A DNA stretch of 64,000 nt. It comes from JANNOG01 sp031398915 (GTDB lineage: Bacteria > Actinomycetota > Actinomycetes > Actinomycetales > JBBAYJ01). Where the stretch lies: assembly GCA_031398915.1 (NCBI GenBank), contig JANNOG010000015.1, forward strand, positions 15,425-79,424, in the 5' to 3' direction. Below the pieces are notes generated by a model, which worked only from the letters and a program-made list of their open reading frames with translations, was not told where the DNA came from and ran no database searches. The first letter of the stretch is position 1. Each line of letters begins with the position of its first letter. The translations under genes were made by a program, and so were the position numbers. Of the stretch, positions 54,607-63,645 are shown one piece after another.

Positions 54607-55482
54607 ATGGTCCGGGGAATGGACGGCATCATCGTGGGGACCCTGCTGGGGATCGGGCTGTTCTGTGTCTGGTGGTCGATGTGGTCCACCCCACGGAGTG
54701 CGCCACGAGGTACCCCCACGTGGTACTCGCGATGGCAGGACACCCTGGTTCAAGCGGGCGCCGCGTCGGTGAGCCCGCCGGCGCTGATCGCGGTAGCCCT
54801 GGGCAGTGGCGTCACGGTATTCGTGCTCGCAACCATCGTGTCCGGGGCGGCACCCATCGCGGCTTGCTTCGCAGCGATGGCCGGGTACTCACCCATCGCG
54901 ATCGTTCGTTATCGGGCCGAAAGGCGACGCGCCAACTTACGAGAACTGTGGCCGGACGTCGTCGACAACCTGTCGTCGGCGGTACGAGCCGGACTGTCAC
55001 TTCCCGAAGCGCTCGCCCAGGTCGGCGAAAGGGGTCCCGAAGCGCTTCGAGACCAGTTTCGCCGGTTCGGTGAGGACTATCGAGCCAGCGGTCGATTCGT
55101 CGAATCGCTGGTCGCACTCAAGGATCGTCTGGCCGACCCGGTCGCCGACCGCCTGGTGGAAGCTCTGCGAATCACCCGTGAGGTCGGGGGATCGGATCTG
55201 GGGCGCTTGCTACGCACCTTGTCCGCGTTTCTTCGTGAGGATCTGCGGACTCGGGGAGAGTTGGAGGCACGCCAATCGTGGACTGTGTCTGCGGCGCGTC
55301 TCGCGGTAGCTGCCCCCTGGGCGGTCCTCGCATTGTTGGCGACCCGGCCGGGCGCGGTCGACGCATACAACCAGCCCGCCGGGGTCGCGATACTGGGGAT
55401 CGGTGCCGCATTGTCGGTGGTCGCCTATCGCATCATGTTGCGAATCGGTCGCTTGCCGGACGAAGAGCGGGTACTCCGATGA
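54607..55482 (+). CDS. tadB: TadB-like pilus inner membrane platform protein
   Basis: This 291-residue protein with a T2SSF domain has helices near 10-25, 55-95 (two), 228-245 and 255-275. The central cytoplasmic part contains 'ELWPDVVDNLSSAVRAGLSL' and 'ALRITREVGGSDLGRLLRTL'. It anchors the TadA motor. An internal ATG (54619) could be the true start. Its stop overlaps tadC. Confidence 0.92.
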   Translation: MVRGMDGIIVGTLLGIGLFCVWWSMWSTPRSAPRGTPTWYSRWQDTLVQAGAASVSPPALIAVALGSGVTVFVLATIVSGAAPIAACFAAMAGYSPIAIVRYRAERRRANLRELWPDVVDNLSSAVRAGLSLPEALAQVGERGPEALRDQFRRFGEDYRASGRFVESLVALKDRLADPVADRLVEALRITREVGGSDLGRLLRTLSAFLREDLRTRGELEARQSWTVSAARLAVAAPWAVLALLATRPGAVDAYNQPAGVAILGIGAALSVVAYRIMLRIGRLPDEERVLR

Positions 55483-56414
55483 GTCCGTCTCCGTTGACCG
55501 GAGCGGTTCTCGGCCTCCTGTTGGGCATCGGCGGGTGGTTGATCGTTGCCGGGCGGCCCTGGGGTCGGCGGGTGGACCTGATCGCTCGCCTCGAACCGTA
55601 CCTGCGTGACACGGTCCGCTCGTCAGGACGAAACGGCGGCCCTCCGGGGCCTCGCCACGGTCCTCTGGAGGCGTTGCTCGCTCCGGTGATGGCGGACGCG
55701 ATCGCAGGGGTCGAGCGCCTTTTCGGCGGAACGGCGGCACTGCGGCGCCGACTCGAACAGGCGGGCGGACACCTCGGGGTCGATCAGTTCCGTGCCGAGC
55801 AGGTCGTCTGGGGTGCGGGCGGGTTCGTGACCGGGTTGCTCGGTGCCGCCCTGGTGGCCCTCGCCCGAGGGGCGGCGCCATTACCGATGGTCGCTCTGGT
55901 CGTGATCGGCACCCTGACCGGGGTGTTGCTACGCGACCAAGCCCTCAGCTGGCAGGTGCAGCGGCGTGAGCAGCGCATGATGCAGGAGTTCCCGACGGTC
56001 GCCGAGCTCTTGGCGTTGTCCGTCGGGGCAGGAGAAGGGGCAGTCGGGGCACTCGAACGAGTGGCGACAACCTGCTCGGGCGAACTCTCCGGAGAGCTGC
56101 GGCGGACCCTTGCTGCGGCCCGCGCGGGGGCGTCGCTGTTGGAGTCGCTGGAGGGTTTGGCTCAGCGCACCAGCTTGGCGCCGCTGGCTCGCTTCGTGGA
56201 CGGGGTGGCCGTCGCTGTCGAGCGGGGCACGCCCCTGGGCGAGGTCTTGCGAGCTCAGGCCCAGGATGTTCGGGAACTGGGTCGACGCCGCCTGATGGAA
56301 TCGGGTGGGCGCAAAGAGATCGCGATGATGGTGCCGGTGGTGTTTCTGGTTCTGCCGGTCACTGTGCTGTTCGCCGTCTACCCCGGACTCGTGGCACTAC
56401 GCCTGGAGTTCTGA
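55479..56414 (+). CDS. tadC: TadC-like pilus inner membrane platform protein
   Basis: This 311-residue second T2SSF protein starts with a membrane helix ('LTGAVLGLLLGIGGWLIVAG'). It shows 'FRAEQVVWGAGGFVTGLLGA', 'MMQEFPTVAELLALSVGAGEG', 'LEGLAQRTSLAPLARFVDGV' and the C-terminal helix 'MMVPVVFLVLPVTVLFAVYPG'. It pairs with TadB. The ATG overlaps the tadB stop. 132 bp follow before the next small gene. Confidence 0.92.
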   Translation: MSPSPLTGAVLGLLLGIGGWLIVAGRPWGRRVDLIARLEPYLRDTVRSSGRNGGPPGPRHGPLEALLAPVMADAIAGVERLFGGTAALRRRLEQAGGHLGVDQFRAEQVVWGAGGFVTGLLGAALVALARGAAPLPMVALVVIGTLTGVLLRDQALSWQVQRREQRMMQEFPTVAELLALSVGAGEGAVGALERVATTCSGELSGELRRTLAAARAGASLLESLEGLAQRTSLAPLARFVDGVAVAVERGTPLGEVLRAQAQDVRELGRRRLMESGGRKEIAMMVPVVFLVLPVTVLFAVYPGLVALRLEF

Positions 56415-56546
56415 CCGTGCCGACCCGCGGAACGAGTCACCCGCCAGCTGTCGCAATCACGATATATGCCGTCAACGGTACGAAGCAGGCAACCGGCACA
56501 ATGACGCCCCCCGGGACGGTGTCCCGATCAAGCGGAGGGAATAGAC

Positions 56547-56705
56547 ATGCGGCAGGACCGTGGCGAATCAGGAGACGTGCCGGGGTGGGTACTGGTGACG
56601 CTCATGACGGCCGGGTTGGTCGTCGCGCTGTGGGCAGTAGCCGGTGCGCAGTTGACCGCGGTATTCCAGGAGGCGATCGCGGGGGTGACCGGGCCGGGAG
56701 GCTGA
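56547..56705 (+). CDS. Small Flp-prepilin-like membrane protein (52 aa)
   Basis: Translation from ATG 56547 gives 52 residues: 'MRQDRGESGDVPGWVLVT', then a hydrophobic helix 'LMTAGLVVALWAVAG', then 'AQLTAVFQEAIAGVTGPGG'. A strong GGAGGG ribosome site lies 7 nt upstream. A short polar leader, Gly-containing junction and single helix at this place in a tad operon suggest the pilin or a minor pilin. The classical Flp 'Glu-Tyr' cleavage motif is not seen, so the call is tentative. Confidence 0.7.
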   Translation: MRQDRGESGDVPGWVLVTLMTAGLVVALWAVAGAQLTAVFQEAIAGVTGPGG

Positions 56706-57118
56706 CCTGCCCCGCGGGGAGCACCAAACGAACGGCGGCCCGCGCAACAGGACATGACTCCGGTGCGGCGATCGTGGACTTCGTCCTGGTGTCCGCTCTG
56801 CTGACACTGATGTTCGTAGCCGTGATCCAGCTCGCCCTGGTGCTTCACGTCCGCAACACCCTGACCGACGCGGCCAGCGAGGGCGCCCGGTACGGGGCGC
56901 TGGTGGGCAACACCCCCACCGACGGTGCGCAACGCACTCGGGATCTGGTGACGGCGACACTCGACGCCAGGTACGCGACGGCCGTCGCGGGCAACCGGCA
57001 GTCGGCCGTTGGCCATGACATCGTCGTGGTGACCGTCTCTGCGCCGCTGCCGATTGTGGGATTACTGGGCCCACGAACGCTGCGTGTTACGGGACATGCT
57101 GTGGCTGAGGGGCCATGA
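56702..57118 (+). CDS. tadE: TadE-like pilus protein
   Basis: The domain begins 'DSGAAIVDFVLVSALLTLMF' and continues 'LALVLHVRNTLTDAASEGARYGALVGNTP', split over residues about 40-70, a typical TadE minor pseudopilin. The frame lacks ATG, GTG or TTG near the domain start. The best fit is CTG 56702, which overlaps the previous stop as CTGA and gives 138 residues. A GTG at 56630 would add 24 residues read across the small upstream gene. The stop overlaps the next start. Confidence 0.82.
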   Translation: MTCPAGSTKRTAARATGHDSGAAIVDFVLVSALLTLMFVAVIQLALVLHVRNTLTDAASEGARYGALVGNTPTDGAQRTRDLVTATLDARYATAVAGNRQSAVGHDIVVVTVSAPLPIVGLLGPRTLRVTGHAVAEGP

Positions 57119-57597
57119 CCGCGGCGCGATGGCTTCGTCGCCGTCTCATGAGTGGTCCGCGCGGCCCGATGGGCGACGCGGGCAGCGCAGTCGTCGAGTT
57201 CGTCACCGTCGGGGTGCTGATGCTCATCCCTACGGTCTATTTGATCGTCACGCTCAGCAGGATCCAGGCGGGGATCTTCGCAACCGAGGGCGCCGCTCGG
57301 GCAGCGGGGCGCGCCATCACAGCGGCAGACACCGAAGCGGAAGGACGGGCACTTGCGGGAATGGTCGTGGGCTACGCGCTGGCTGACCAGGGATTCGACG
57401 ATGATCCGTTCTCGGTGACCACCGTGACCTGCTCGGCAACTCCCTGCTTGACCCCCCAGGCCAGCGTCACGGTCACTGTTGAGGTCTCGGTGGACCTTCC
57501 GGGGGTTCCGGGATTCGCGGCGGATGTCATCCCCACGTCGATTCCGGTGTCAGCCACTCACACTGCCGTCGTCGACCGCTTCCGGGGCCGGCCATGA
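57115..57597 (+). CDS. TadE/TadF-like pilus protein
   Basis: This 160-residue protein has a cytoplasmic basic start, the pseudopilin-like helix 'GSAVVEFVTVGVLMLIPTVYLIV', then 'RIQAGIFATEGAARAAGRAI'. The outer part has a Cys pair in 'TCSATPCLTPQASVTV', probably a disulfide. It overlaps both neighbours by 4 bases. It probably acts as a minor pilin or assembly factor with TadE. Confidence 0.85.
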   Translation: MTAARWLRRRLMSGPRGPMGDAGSAVVEFVTVGVLMLIPTVYLIVTLSRIQAGIFATEGAARAAGRAITAADTEAEGRALAGMVVGYALADQGFDDDPFSVTTVTCSATPCLTPQASVTVTVEVSVDLPGVPGFAADVIPTSIPVSATHTAVVDRFRGRP

Positions 57598-58100
57598 CGG
57601 ATCGGATGTCCACCGTCGGGGGGCGCGTCGTGCCTCGTGGCGATGGTGGGCAGGTCCTACTCCTGACTCTTGCCTATGGCCTGATTGCCCTGTTGCTGGT
57701 CGTCGTCGTCGCCGCGGTGACGTCGATCTACCTGCAGCGTAAAGAGCTGCTCTCCGTGGCGGACGCCGCGGCCCTGGACGCGGCAGACGCCGCCGACGAG
57801 CCGGCCTACTTCGACGCGCTGACCTCGAACACCGATGTCGTGTTCGTCCCGCTGACGGACGACAGCGTGCGCGACGGAGTACGGGCTTATCTGGCGTCGT
57901 TGGCCGGGCGACCGGGTGGGGCCGGGGTGCGAGCGGTGGCCATCGACGAATCAGCCACGGGCACTGACGACGGCACGTCGGCCATCGTCGTATTGACCGG
58001 GGTGGCCACCCTCCCTGTCGTGTCGTCAGTGCTGGAGGGCGCGGGTTCAGGCATCGCGCTGCGCGTGCGCACCGAGGCCCAGGCGCCGTTGGTTCCCTAG
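57594..58100 (+). CDS. TadG-like pilus-associated protein
   Basis: This 168-residue protein starts with a Gly/Arg segment 'GDGGQVLLLTLAYGLIALLL', one long helix, then 'LQRKELLSVADAAALDAADAA'. This is the Tad N-terminal pattern of TadG-like proteins. The long C-terminal domain of large TadG proteins is missing. The last gene of the pilus operon, it overlaps the convergent sortase gene by 4 bases. Confidence 0.82.
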   Translation: MTDRMSTVGGRVVPRGDGGQVLLLTLAYGLIALLLVVVVAAVTSIYLQRKELLSVADAAALDAADAADEPAYFDALTSNTDVVFVPLTDDSVRDGVRAYLASLAGRPGGAGVRAVAIDESATGTDDGTSAIVVLTGVATLPVVSSVLEGAGSGIALRVRTEAQAPLVP

Positions 58101-58864
58101 CCGTTCACGTGGCTGGCGAAGACCACGACGTTGTCTTCGTAGGATCGCCGCTGCTGATCGAATTCGCCGCCGCAGGTGATGAGGCGCAGTTGAGCGTCCG
58201 GCACCGGGCCATAGACGTCCTGGGTGGGAAACTCGTCCTTGCCGACGGTCAGCGTGCGTGTCACCTCGAACTCATGCACCGCACCGTCCGACAGCGTCAC
58301 GAACACTCGGTCTCCGGCGGCCATTTCCCGTAGCCGGTAGAACACTCCTGGCCCAGCGCGGGAGTCGACGTGACCTGCGAGCACAGCTGGACCCACGCCG
58401 CCAGGCACGGCCGACGAGGTCAGCCAACCCACATCGGCCGCGGACACCGGTACCTCGATCGACCCGTCGGCATTCGTCCCCAGATCGATCAACGGGGTGT
58501 CCAGATCGATAGCCGACGCGCTCACCCGCACCGGTACGCCGTTGACCTCAGCGCGGGTCGGCCATGCGGCCGGCCCGGATCCCTGCGGCGGCAACGAACC
58601 GGGCGAGGGCGTCGCCAACTGGCCGCGCGCGGGGGTCACCGACCGGTCGGTCGTCGCGCCACGGCCAGGTTCCGGTGCCGTGTCACCCGTCTCGCGAGGA
58701 GCGACGGCGGCCTCAGACGAGGTCGGCCCGAGGAGATCATTAAGGGCCAGGATCCCCAGCGCCCCGGCGACGACGGTGATCACCGCGACCGCCACGACCA
58801 GGAAGCGGGTCCGTCCGGCGTCGTTACGAGACCGCAGTTCACGGCGTCGGGGGGAGGGCCCCAT
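58097..58864 (-). CDS. Class F sortase
   Basis: This 255-residue membrane-anchored transpeptidase has an N-terminal helix (about 20-45) and a Pro/Gly linker. The sortase domain has catalytic His in 'VLAGHVDSRAGPGVFYRL', Cys 231 in 'LRLITCGG' and Arg in 'QQRRSYEDNVVVFA'. Class F enzymes occur in actinobacteria and attach or crosslink surface proteins; their signals are poorly known. It is the last gene of a four-gene minus-strand operon, 8 bp after the DUF4397 gene. Confidence 0.92.
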   Translation of the reverse strand: MGPSPRRRELRSRNDAGRTRFLVVAVAVITVVAGALGILALNDLLGPTSSEAAVAPRETGDTAPEPGRGATTDRSVTPARGQLATPSPGSLPPQGSGPAAWPTRAEVNGVPVRVSASAIDLDTPLIDLGTNADGSIEVPVSAADVGWLTSSAVPGGVGPAVLAGHVDSRAGPGVFYRLREMAAGDRVFVTLSDGAVHEFEVTRTLTVGKDEFPTQDVYGPVPDAQLRLITCGGEFDQQRRSYEDNVVVFASHVNG

Positions 58865-58872
58865 CGGCGTGC

Positions 58873-59838
58873 TCAGGCGTGGTTGCGTCGACGTGACGTG
58901 TGCCGCGCGGACGTGGAGAGCGTGACGCGGCTGAGGCCACCGACGACCGCGAGGCCGCCGACCGCGGCGGTCAGGGCGAGCAGTGCAGCGCTCACGGTCA
59001 GGTCCTCCGGCGTCGCGGCACCCCCGAAACCAGTCGCGGCCCCACCTTGCGGCACGACTCCACTACCTGCGGCGTCGAGGATGGGCGCGACCCGCAGACC
59101 ACCGGCGGTGTTCTCGAGTACGAGGAGGGTGTAGACCCCACCCGAGGCAAGCTCGATGTCAGTCGTACCAGCGACCCGCGGCGCGGTGGAGCCAACGGAC
59201 GAGGCGGTCAGTTGCCAATCGCCGGCAGGCACCCGTGCGTACGAGGTCGGGACGGCGTATCCAGCGGCTGCCGCCACCACAGTGCCATCGCTGACCTTGA
59301 CGTTCGCCGGCGACGCCGTGCGCGCCGCGTTCACGACTCGAACCCGGGCGGAGCCGGTGGCAGGGGTTTGCAGGTCGTCCGCGAACACGGCGAGGCGGGC
59401 GTCGTCGGCGGTGCCGACACCGGCTGCGGTGTAGACGCCGCCCCTCTCGACCTCGAGGGTGGTCGCCAGGATGGGGGCAGAACTGGCAGGCGCGCCAGCC
59501 GGACGGAGGCTGACTGCGTAGAAGCCGGGGTCCAGTGGGGCGTACGAGCCGACGTCGCCGTATGCGGCCTCGATCTTCAGCATCGGCGTCTGAGTTCCGG
59601 TTCCCGCTCCTGAGAACCGCGACAGCGTGACGTCCATTGCGGGTAGATCGGGCACCAGGTGAGCGGCGCGGATATAGCCTCCGGTGGCGGCGTCCGACGT
59701 GCTGGACGCTGACGCTGTCGTGCTCGTCCCGACTGCCAAGGCGACGCCCGCCGTGACGACGAGAGCCAACACCCTCGTCGAGCCCGCTCCACGCGACCTG
59801 CTGCTGCCCGATGTGCTCACAAAACGTGACCCGCTCAT
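58873..59838 (-). CDS. DUF4397 domain-containing surface protein
   Basis: This 321-residue protein has a signal peptide ('VLALVVTAGVALAVGTST'), then the DUF4397 domain ('YIRAAHLVPDLPAMDVTLS', 'YGDVGSYAPLDPGFYAVSL', 'ARVRVVNAARTASPANVKV') in two repeats (about 54-160 and 170-245). A C-terminal helix and basic tail follow ('ALLALTAAVGGLAVVGGL' then 'RHTSRRRNHA'). This is the shape of a sortase substrate, yet no LPxTG motif is present before the helix. Pairing of DUF4397 proteins with class F sortases is known in actinobacteria. Confidence 0.88.
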   Translation of the reverse strand: MSGSRFVSTSGSSRSRGAGSTRVLALVVTAGVALAVGTSTTASASSTSDAATGGYIRAAHLVPDLPAMDVTLSRFSGAGTGTQTPMLKIEAAYGDVGSYAPLDPGFYAVSLRPAGAPASSAPILATTLEVERGGVYTAAGVGTADDARLAVFADDLQTPATGSARVRVVNAARTASPANVKVSDGTVVAAAAGYAVPTSYARVPAGDWQLTASSVGSTAPRVAGTTDIELASGGVYTLLVLENTAGGLRVAPILDAAGSGVVPQGGAATGFGGAATPEDLTVSAALLALTAAVGGLAVVGGLSRVTLSTSARHTSRRRNHA

Positions 59839-59888
59839 GAGGGTGATAGTGCCCTATAGGCCCGTAAGGGGATGGCGGATCGGGCGAT

Positions 59889-61175
59889 TTAGTAGCTGAT
59901 GGTGACGCTTCCCTCCCCGTTCAACGTGATCTGTGACGGAGCGTAAGCACCCTCCTGTTTCTGTAACCACGCGGCGGCGTCGTCAGCTGCTGCCGTCGAT
60001 CCAGCAGTCGACCGGATGCTCTCGATCTGCGCGGCGGACATGCTGAGGCCGTCGAGGCGGAACGTGTACCCGTCGGACAACAGGGCGAGGACGGCAAGCA
60101 ACCGGCCGTCGACCACGCCCGCTTCCAGCATGGTGCGACTGGCGCTGCACAGGGTGATTCGATCGTTGAGCAGGATCTCCGCCGCGGCAGCAGAGGCCGC
60201 CGGGTCGGCGCTGGCCACCGCTGAGGTGGTGGGCGTCGGGGCAGAGCAGCGGCTGGGGTCGGCGTCACCCATCAGCATCGTGCCGGTGCCGGTGCCGGTG
60301 CCGGTGCCGGTGCCTGTGCCCGGAACCGCGTCCGTGCCGGTGCCCGGAACCGCGTCCGTGCCCGGAACCGCGTCCGCGCTGGTGGTCGCGCTGCCCGATG
60401 CGGTGGGCGCCGACCCGATCGGCGACCCTGTCGTCGATCCGGCGCCAGTCCCGACGGGCGAGGACGAGTCGGTTGGCGTGCTGACCGCCGCCGTGCTCGT
60501 CGGGGCTCGGACGAGGCCCGGGCCGACAGCAGCCCCCGCAACCGCGGCTGCCAAACCGACGAACACCCCGATGAGCAGCGCAGGTGTGGGCCAGGTGAGT
60601 CGCACCGTACCGATGTCCAGTACGGGTCGAGGTCGCAAGGCCGTGACTCCGGCGGCGACGGCCGACGAGAGGACGGTGACCAGGCCCGGGATGGCCGCCA
60701 CACTGCTCGCGCTGGTCGCGTCGACGACCGGAAGCATCGGCACCTCGGCACCCGACATGGCCACCAACACCAAGGTGACGACGGTGAATGCGGCGACCGT
60801 GATCAGCGCGCTGCCGACGAACCGCCGTCGACGGGCATCGCCACCCGACAGCGCGGCTGCTGGGATCGCCGCGACCACCAACCAGGCCGCCGGCTCCAGC
60901 AGGGCCGCGATAACCCCCGCGATCAGGCCCCCGGCCGCCTCGGCCGGTGCGGTCCGCGACCCCACCGTCAGCATCAGGCCCGCGATCACCAGCCCATGCG
61001 CCACTGCAACCGGCAACGACGCCAGCGCTCCGGTCCACGCCAGGACGAATGACGCGACGGCAGCGCAGATCAGGCTCCCGGTGATCGACGATCCCGCTCG
61101 TCGTGCCAAGAAGCCCGAGGCCAGGCCGATGATGGCCGCCGCAAGCAACGACAGCCAACCGCCCGGGGCGTCCAT
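59889..61175 (-). CDS. Polytopic membrane protein with Gly-Thr linker and C-terminal domain, unknown
   Basis: This 428-residue protein has about seven or eight helices in residues 1-240, then an extracytoplasmic low-complexity linker rich in Gly, Thr, Pro and Ala (about 245-310, with a run of GT dipeptides). A small C-terminal domain follows with two cysteines and 'LDGLSMSAAQIESI'. The family is not recognised. Its start overlaps the stop of the upstream gene as TGATG, so the two are coupled. 50 bp separate it from the DUF4397 gene. Confidence 0.75.
   Translation of the reverse strand: MDAPGGWLSLLAAAIIGLASGFLARRAGSSITGSLICAAVASFVLAWTGALASLPVAVAHGLVIAGLMLTVGSRTAPAEAAGGLIAGVIAALLEPAAWLVVAAIPAAALSGGDARRRRFVGSALITVAAFTVVTLVLVAMSGAEVPMLPVVDATSASSVAAIPGLVTVLSSAVAAGVTALRPRPVLDIGTVRLTWPTPALLIGVFVGLAAAVAGAAVGPGLVRAPTSTAAVSTPTDSSSPVGTGAGSTTGSPIGSAPTASGSATTSADAVPGTDAVPGTGTDAVPGTGTGTGTGTGTGTMLMGDADPSRCSAPTPTTSAVASADPAASAAAAEILLNDRITLCSASRTMLEAGVVDGRLLAVLALLSDGYTFRLDGLSMSAAQIESIRSTAGSTAAADDAAAWLQKQEGAYAPSQITLNGEGSVTISY
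60280..60375. repeat. GTGCCG and 18-bp tandem repeats coding the linker
   Basis: GTGCCG is repeated five times at 60280-60309, followed by a variant unit. Three copies of an 18-bp unit (60316-60333, 60340-60357, 60358-60375) come next. On the minus strand they encode the Gly-Thr run and 'DAVPGT' repeats of the membrane protein. Unit lengths are multiples of three, so expansion keeps the frame. Confidence 0.9.
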
Positions 61176-62410
61176 CACGCAGCCACCCTGCTGTCGGCGC
61201 TCGCGCCCCTCAGCTCGCTCACGGTCGGCGCAAGCATCGCCCGCCAGGCCGCCGCCCACACAACGGCGGCGTGCAGCGGTCCGGTGAGCAACAGGACAAG
61301 GCCACGGGCCGGCGGGACCCGCAGGCTGGTGAGGCGGTCGAGATCGTCCAGCGCCGCCCACCGAAGGGCCGCCGACAACACACCGACCGCGGTCGGGGCG
61401 AGCGCGGCGGCCAACACCTCACCTGGGACATCGAGCACGAGCGCCGCGGCAGCCACGACGAGTCCCAGCGGAAACGTGACCAGCGCATGGAGGATGAGGA
61501 TTGCGGCAGCGGGTCGGGTTCGTGATTCCCAACGCCAGATTCTCACCCGATCGACCCAACGTCGGTGAACCTCGCTCACGCTCCCGGCGGCCCTCGACAG
61601 GATGATCCCCTCCGACACGGGGACCACGCCGACCGTGACGGATTCCGGAATACGCCACAGTCCGGCCGACGGGGCCTGGGTATTGCGGCCCAGCAACAGG
61701 CCGTCCGAGTGGACCGCGGACGGCATGGCCGGGGACGCTCGAAGCCAGGACTCGTGCCACAGCCAGGTGTCGGCCACGTCGTGCCACTGTGCCCAGGCAT
61801 CGGCGGTATCCGGGGTGCGCGCGAGAACCGGGAGGACCAGGACTTCCGCCCGCATCGCGAACCTGAGGTCGGCGGCCCTCAGAAAGGTCCCGCGGGCACT
61901 GTCGGTACCCGGCGCGAGAACCAGCGTGAGGGCGGGCGAGGGGAAGCCTCGCTCGGCCGGGTCTGAGGCTCGGGTGGCGAGGGGCACCCGGATGCGCTCG
62001 CGTACCCCAACCAGCGCTAGCCCCGTGACCAGTGCCGCAACCACCAGCAGCACGATCTCCACGGGCGAGTATCGGGCCAGGACGGCGATCTGCGACTGCG
62101 TGCCCGACACGGGGACTGCGGGTGGGGAAACGACCGCGGGTTCGGGAACGGCAGCCGGTTCTGGCGTGACGTCGGGTGTCCCTGCAGAGTCGGGCTCGGC
62201 CGGAGGTGCGGTGTCGACCGGGGTCGCAGGAGGCGCCTCGGTGGGGACCACCGCCGTGGCGGATGCCAGCGGATCCGGGACAGCTGCACCGGGAGTCACG
62301 AGCGGTGCCAGCGGCCACAACACGGCGAAGACGACGATGCCCGCGTGTCTGGTGGCATGCGTGAGGCCCACACCGCTGCGTCGGCGGCGACGGTGCCCAA
62401 CTGGAGTCAT
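61175..62410 (-). CDS. Membrane protein with proline-rich outer segment, unknown
   Basis: This 411-residue protein starts at ATG 62410. A basic start and helix (about 22-42) lead to a Pro/Ala/Val-rich stretch (about 45-110), a second helix ('VEIVLLVVAALVTGLALVGV'), and a soluble domain of about 160 residues with many Trp ('WAQWHDVADTWLWHESWL'). Three more helices lie near the C-terminus. No catalytic motif is recognised. It is the first gene of the operon ending with the class F sortase. Confidence 0.75.
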   Translation of the reverse strand: MTPVGHRRRRRSGVGLTHATRHAGIVVFAVLWPLAPLVTPGAAVPDPLASATAVVPTEAPPATPVDTAPPAEPDSAGTPDVTPEPAAVPEPAVVSPPAVPVSGTQSQIAVLARYSPVEIVLLVVAALVTGLALVGVRERIRVPLATRASDPAERGFPSPALTLVLAPGTDSARGTFLRAADLRFAMRAEVLVLPVLARTPDTADAWAQWHDVADTWLWHESWLRASPAMPSAVHSDGLLLGRNTQAPSAGLWRIPESVTVGVVPVSEGIILSRAAGSVSEVHRRWVDRVRIWRWESRTRPAAAILILHALVTFPLGLVVAAAALVLDVPGEVLAAALAPTAVGVLSAALRWAALDDLDRLTSLRVPPARGLVLLLTGPLHAAVVWAAAWRAMLAPTVSELRGASADSRVAA

Positions 62411-62529
62411 TGACACCCACCCCTCGGCGACCGGCCCCAAATAGTGAACCGAAGGTCGGCTGGGCCTCAAGGGTAGGACAATCTGCCCTCAAACACTGTT
62501 TCCTGCTGCTCGAAGAGCCTTGGCCGCGG

Positions 62530-63645
62530 CTAGCGAGCCCGATCCACCCGGCTCTCGTCCCAGACCGGGGCGTCCGATTCATAGACCTGCCCGTGTGAGC
62601 CGAAGATGACGAACCTGTCCATCGACCGGGCGAACCACCTGTCGTGCGTCACCGCGAGCACCGTGCCCTCGAATGCGTTCAACCCTGTCTCCAGCGCCTC
62701 GGCGGAATGCAGGTCCAGGTTGTCCGTCGGCTCGTCGAGCAGCAGGAGCGTCGCGCCCGAGAGTTCCAGGAGCAGAATCTGGAATCGCGCCTGTTGGCCA
62801 CCCGACAGCGAATCGAAGGGCTGCTCGGCAGCATGCGCCAACTCGTAGCGATCGAGGGCTCGACTGGCGGGTTCGCGCGGAAGGCCCTCGCGGTGATCCG
62901 TCCCCCGATGCAAGATCGTCAACAGGTCTCGGCCGGTCAGCTCGGGATGGTGATGGGTCTGGGCGAACCACCCCGGTCGCACCCGCGCCCCGAGCTTGGC
63001 GGCACCGCGGTGTTCGACGGGGTCGATGGTGACCTCGGCGATGGGCTGATGTTCGGCGTCAGGGTCGCTGCCACCACGGGCGAGCAGCCGTAGGAAGTGG
63101 GATTTGCCGGAGCCGTTGGAGCCCAGGACGCCAATTCGTTCGCCGAACCAGATCTCGAGGTCGAACGGCTGCATGAGGCCGGTCAGCTCCAGTTCTTCGC
63201 ACACCACCGCGCGCTTGCCGGTCCGTCCGCCCCGCAGTCTCATCGTGACGGACTGGTCGGTGGCCACGGCCTCGGGCGGGCCGACTGCGACGAATTTCGC
63301 CAGGCGCGTCTGCGCAGCCTGGTACCGCGACGCCATTCCGTCGTTGAACGTCGCCTTCTGCTTGAGGGTCGTCACCAGCGCGACGAGTTTGGCGTGGTCT
63401 TCGTCCCAGCGCCGTCGCAACTCTTCGAGCCGGGAGTTTCGCTCCTGTCGGGCGAGGGGATAACCCGCGAACCCGCCGCCATGGATCCATGCCGAAGCAC
63501 CGGCTGGTCGAGGTTCGATCGTGACGATTCGGTCGGCGGCCACGCCCAGCAGCTCACGATCGTGGGAGACGAGCAGCACCGCCTTGGGGGTGTCGCGTAG
63601 CCGCGACTCCAACCAGCGCTTGCCGGGCACGTCGAGATAGTTGTC
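62530..63645 (-). pseudogene. ABC-F family ATPase, 5'-truncated
   Basis: The homologous part begins at 'DNYLDVPGKRWLESRL' (63645), which is the Walker B/D-loop area of the first ATPase domain, and continues 'VLLVSHDRELLGVAADRIV'. The linker and complete second domain follow: Walker A 'GSNGSGKSH', signature 'LSGGQQARFQ', Walker B 'LLLLDEPTDNLDL'. About 170 residues, including the first Walker A and signature, are missing. Upstream of 63645 the sequence belongs to something else. ABC-F proteins act on ribosomes. The cut may be natural or an assembly join. Confidence 0.85.
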
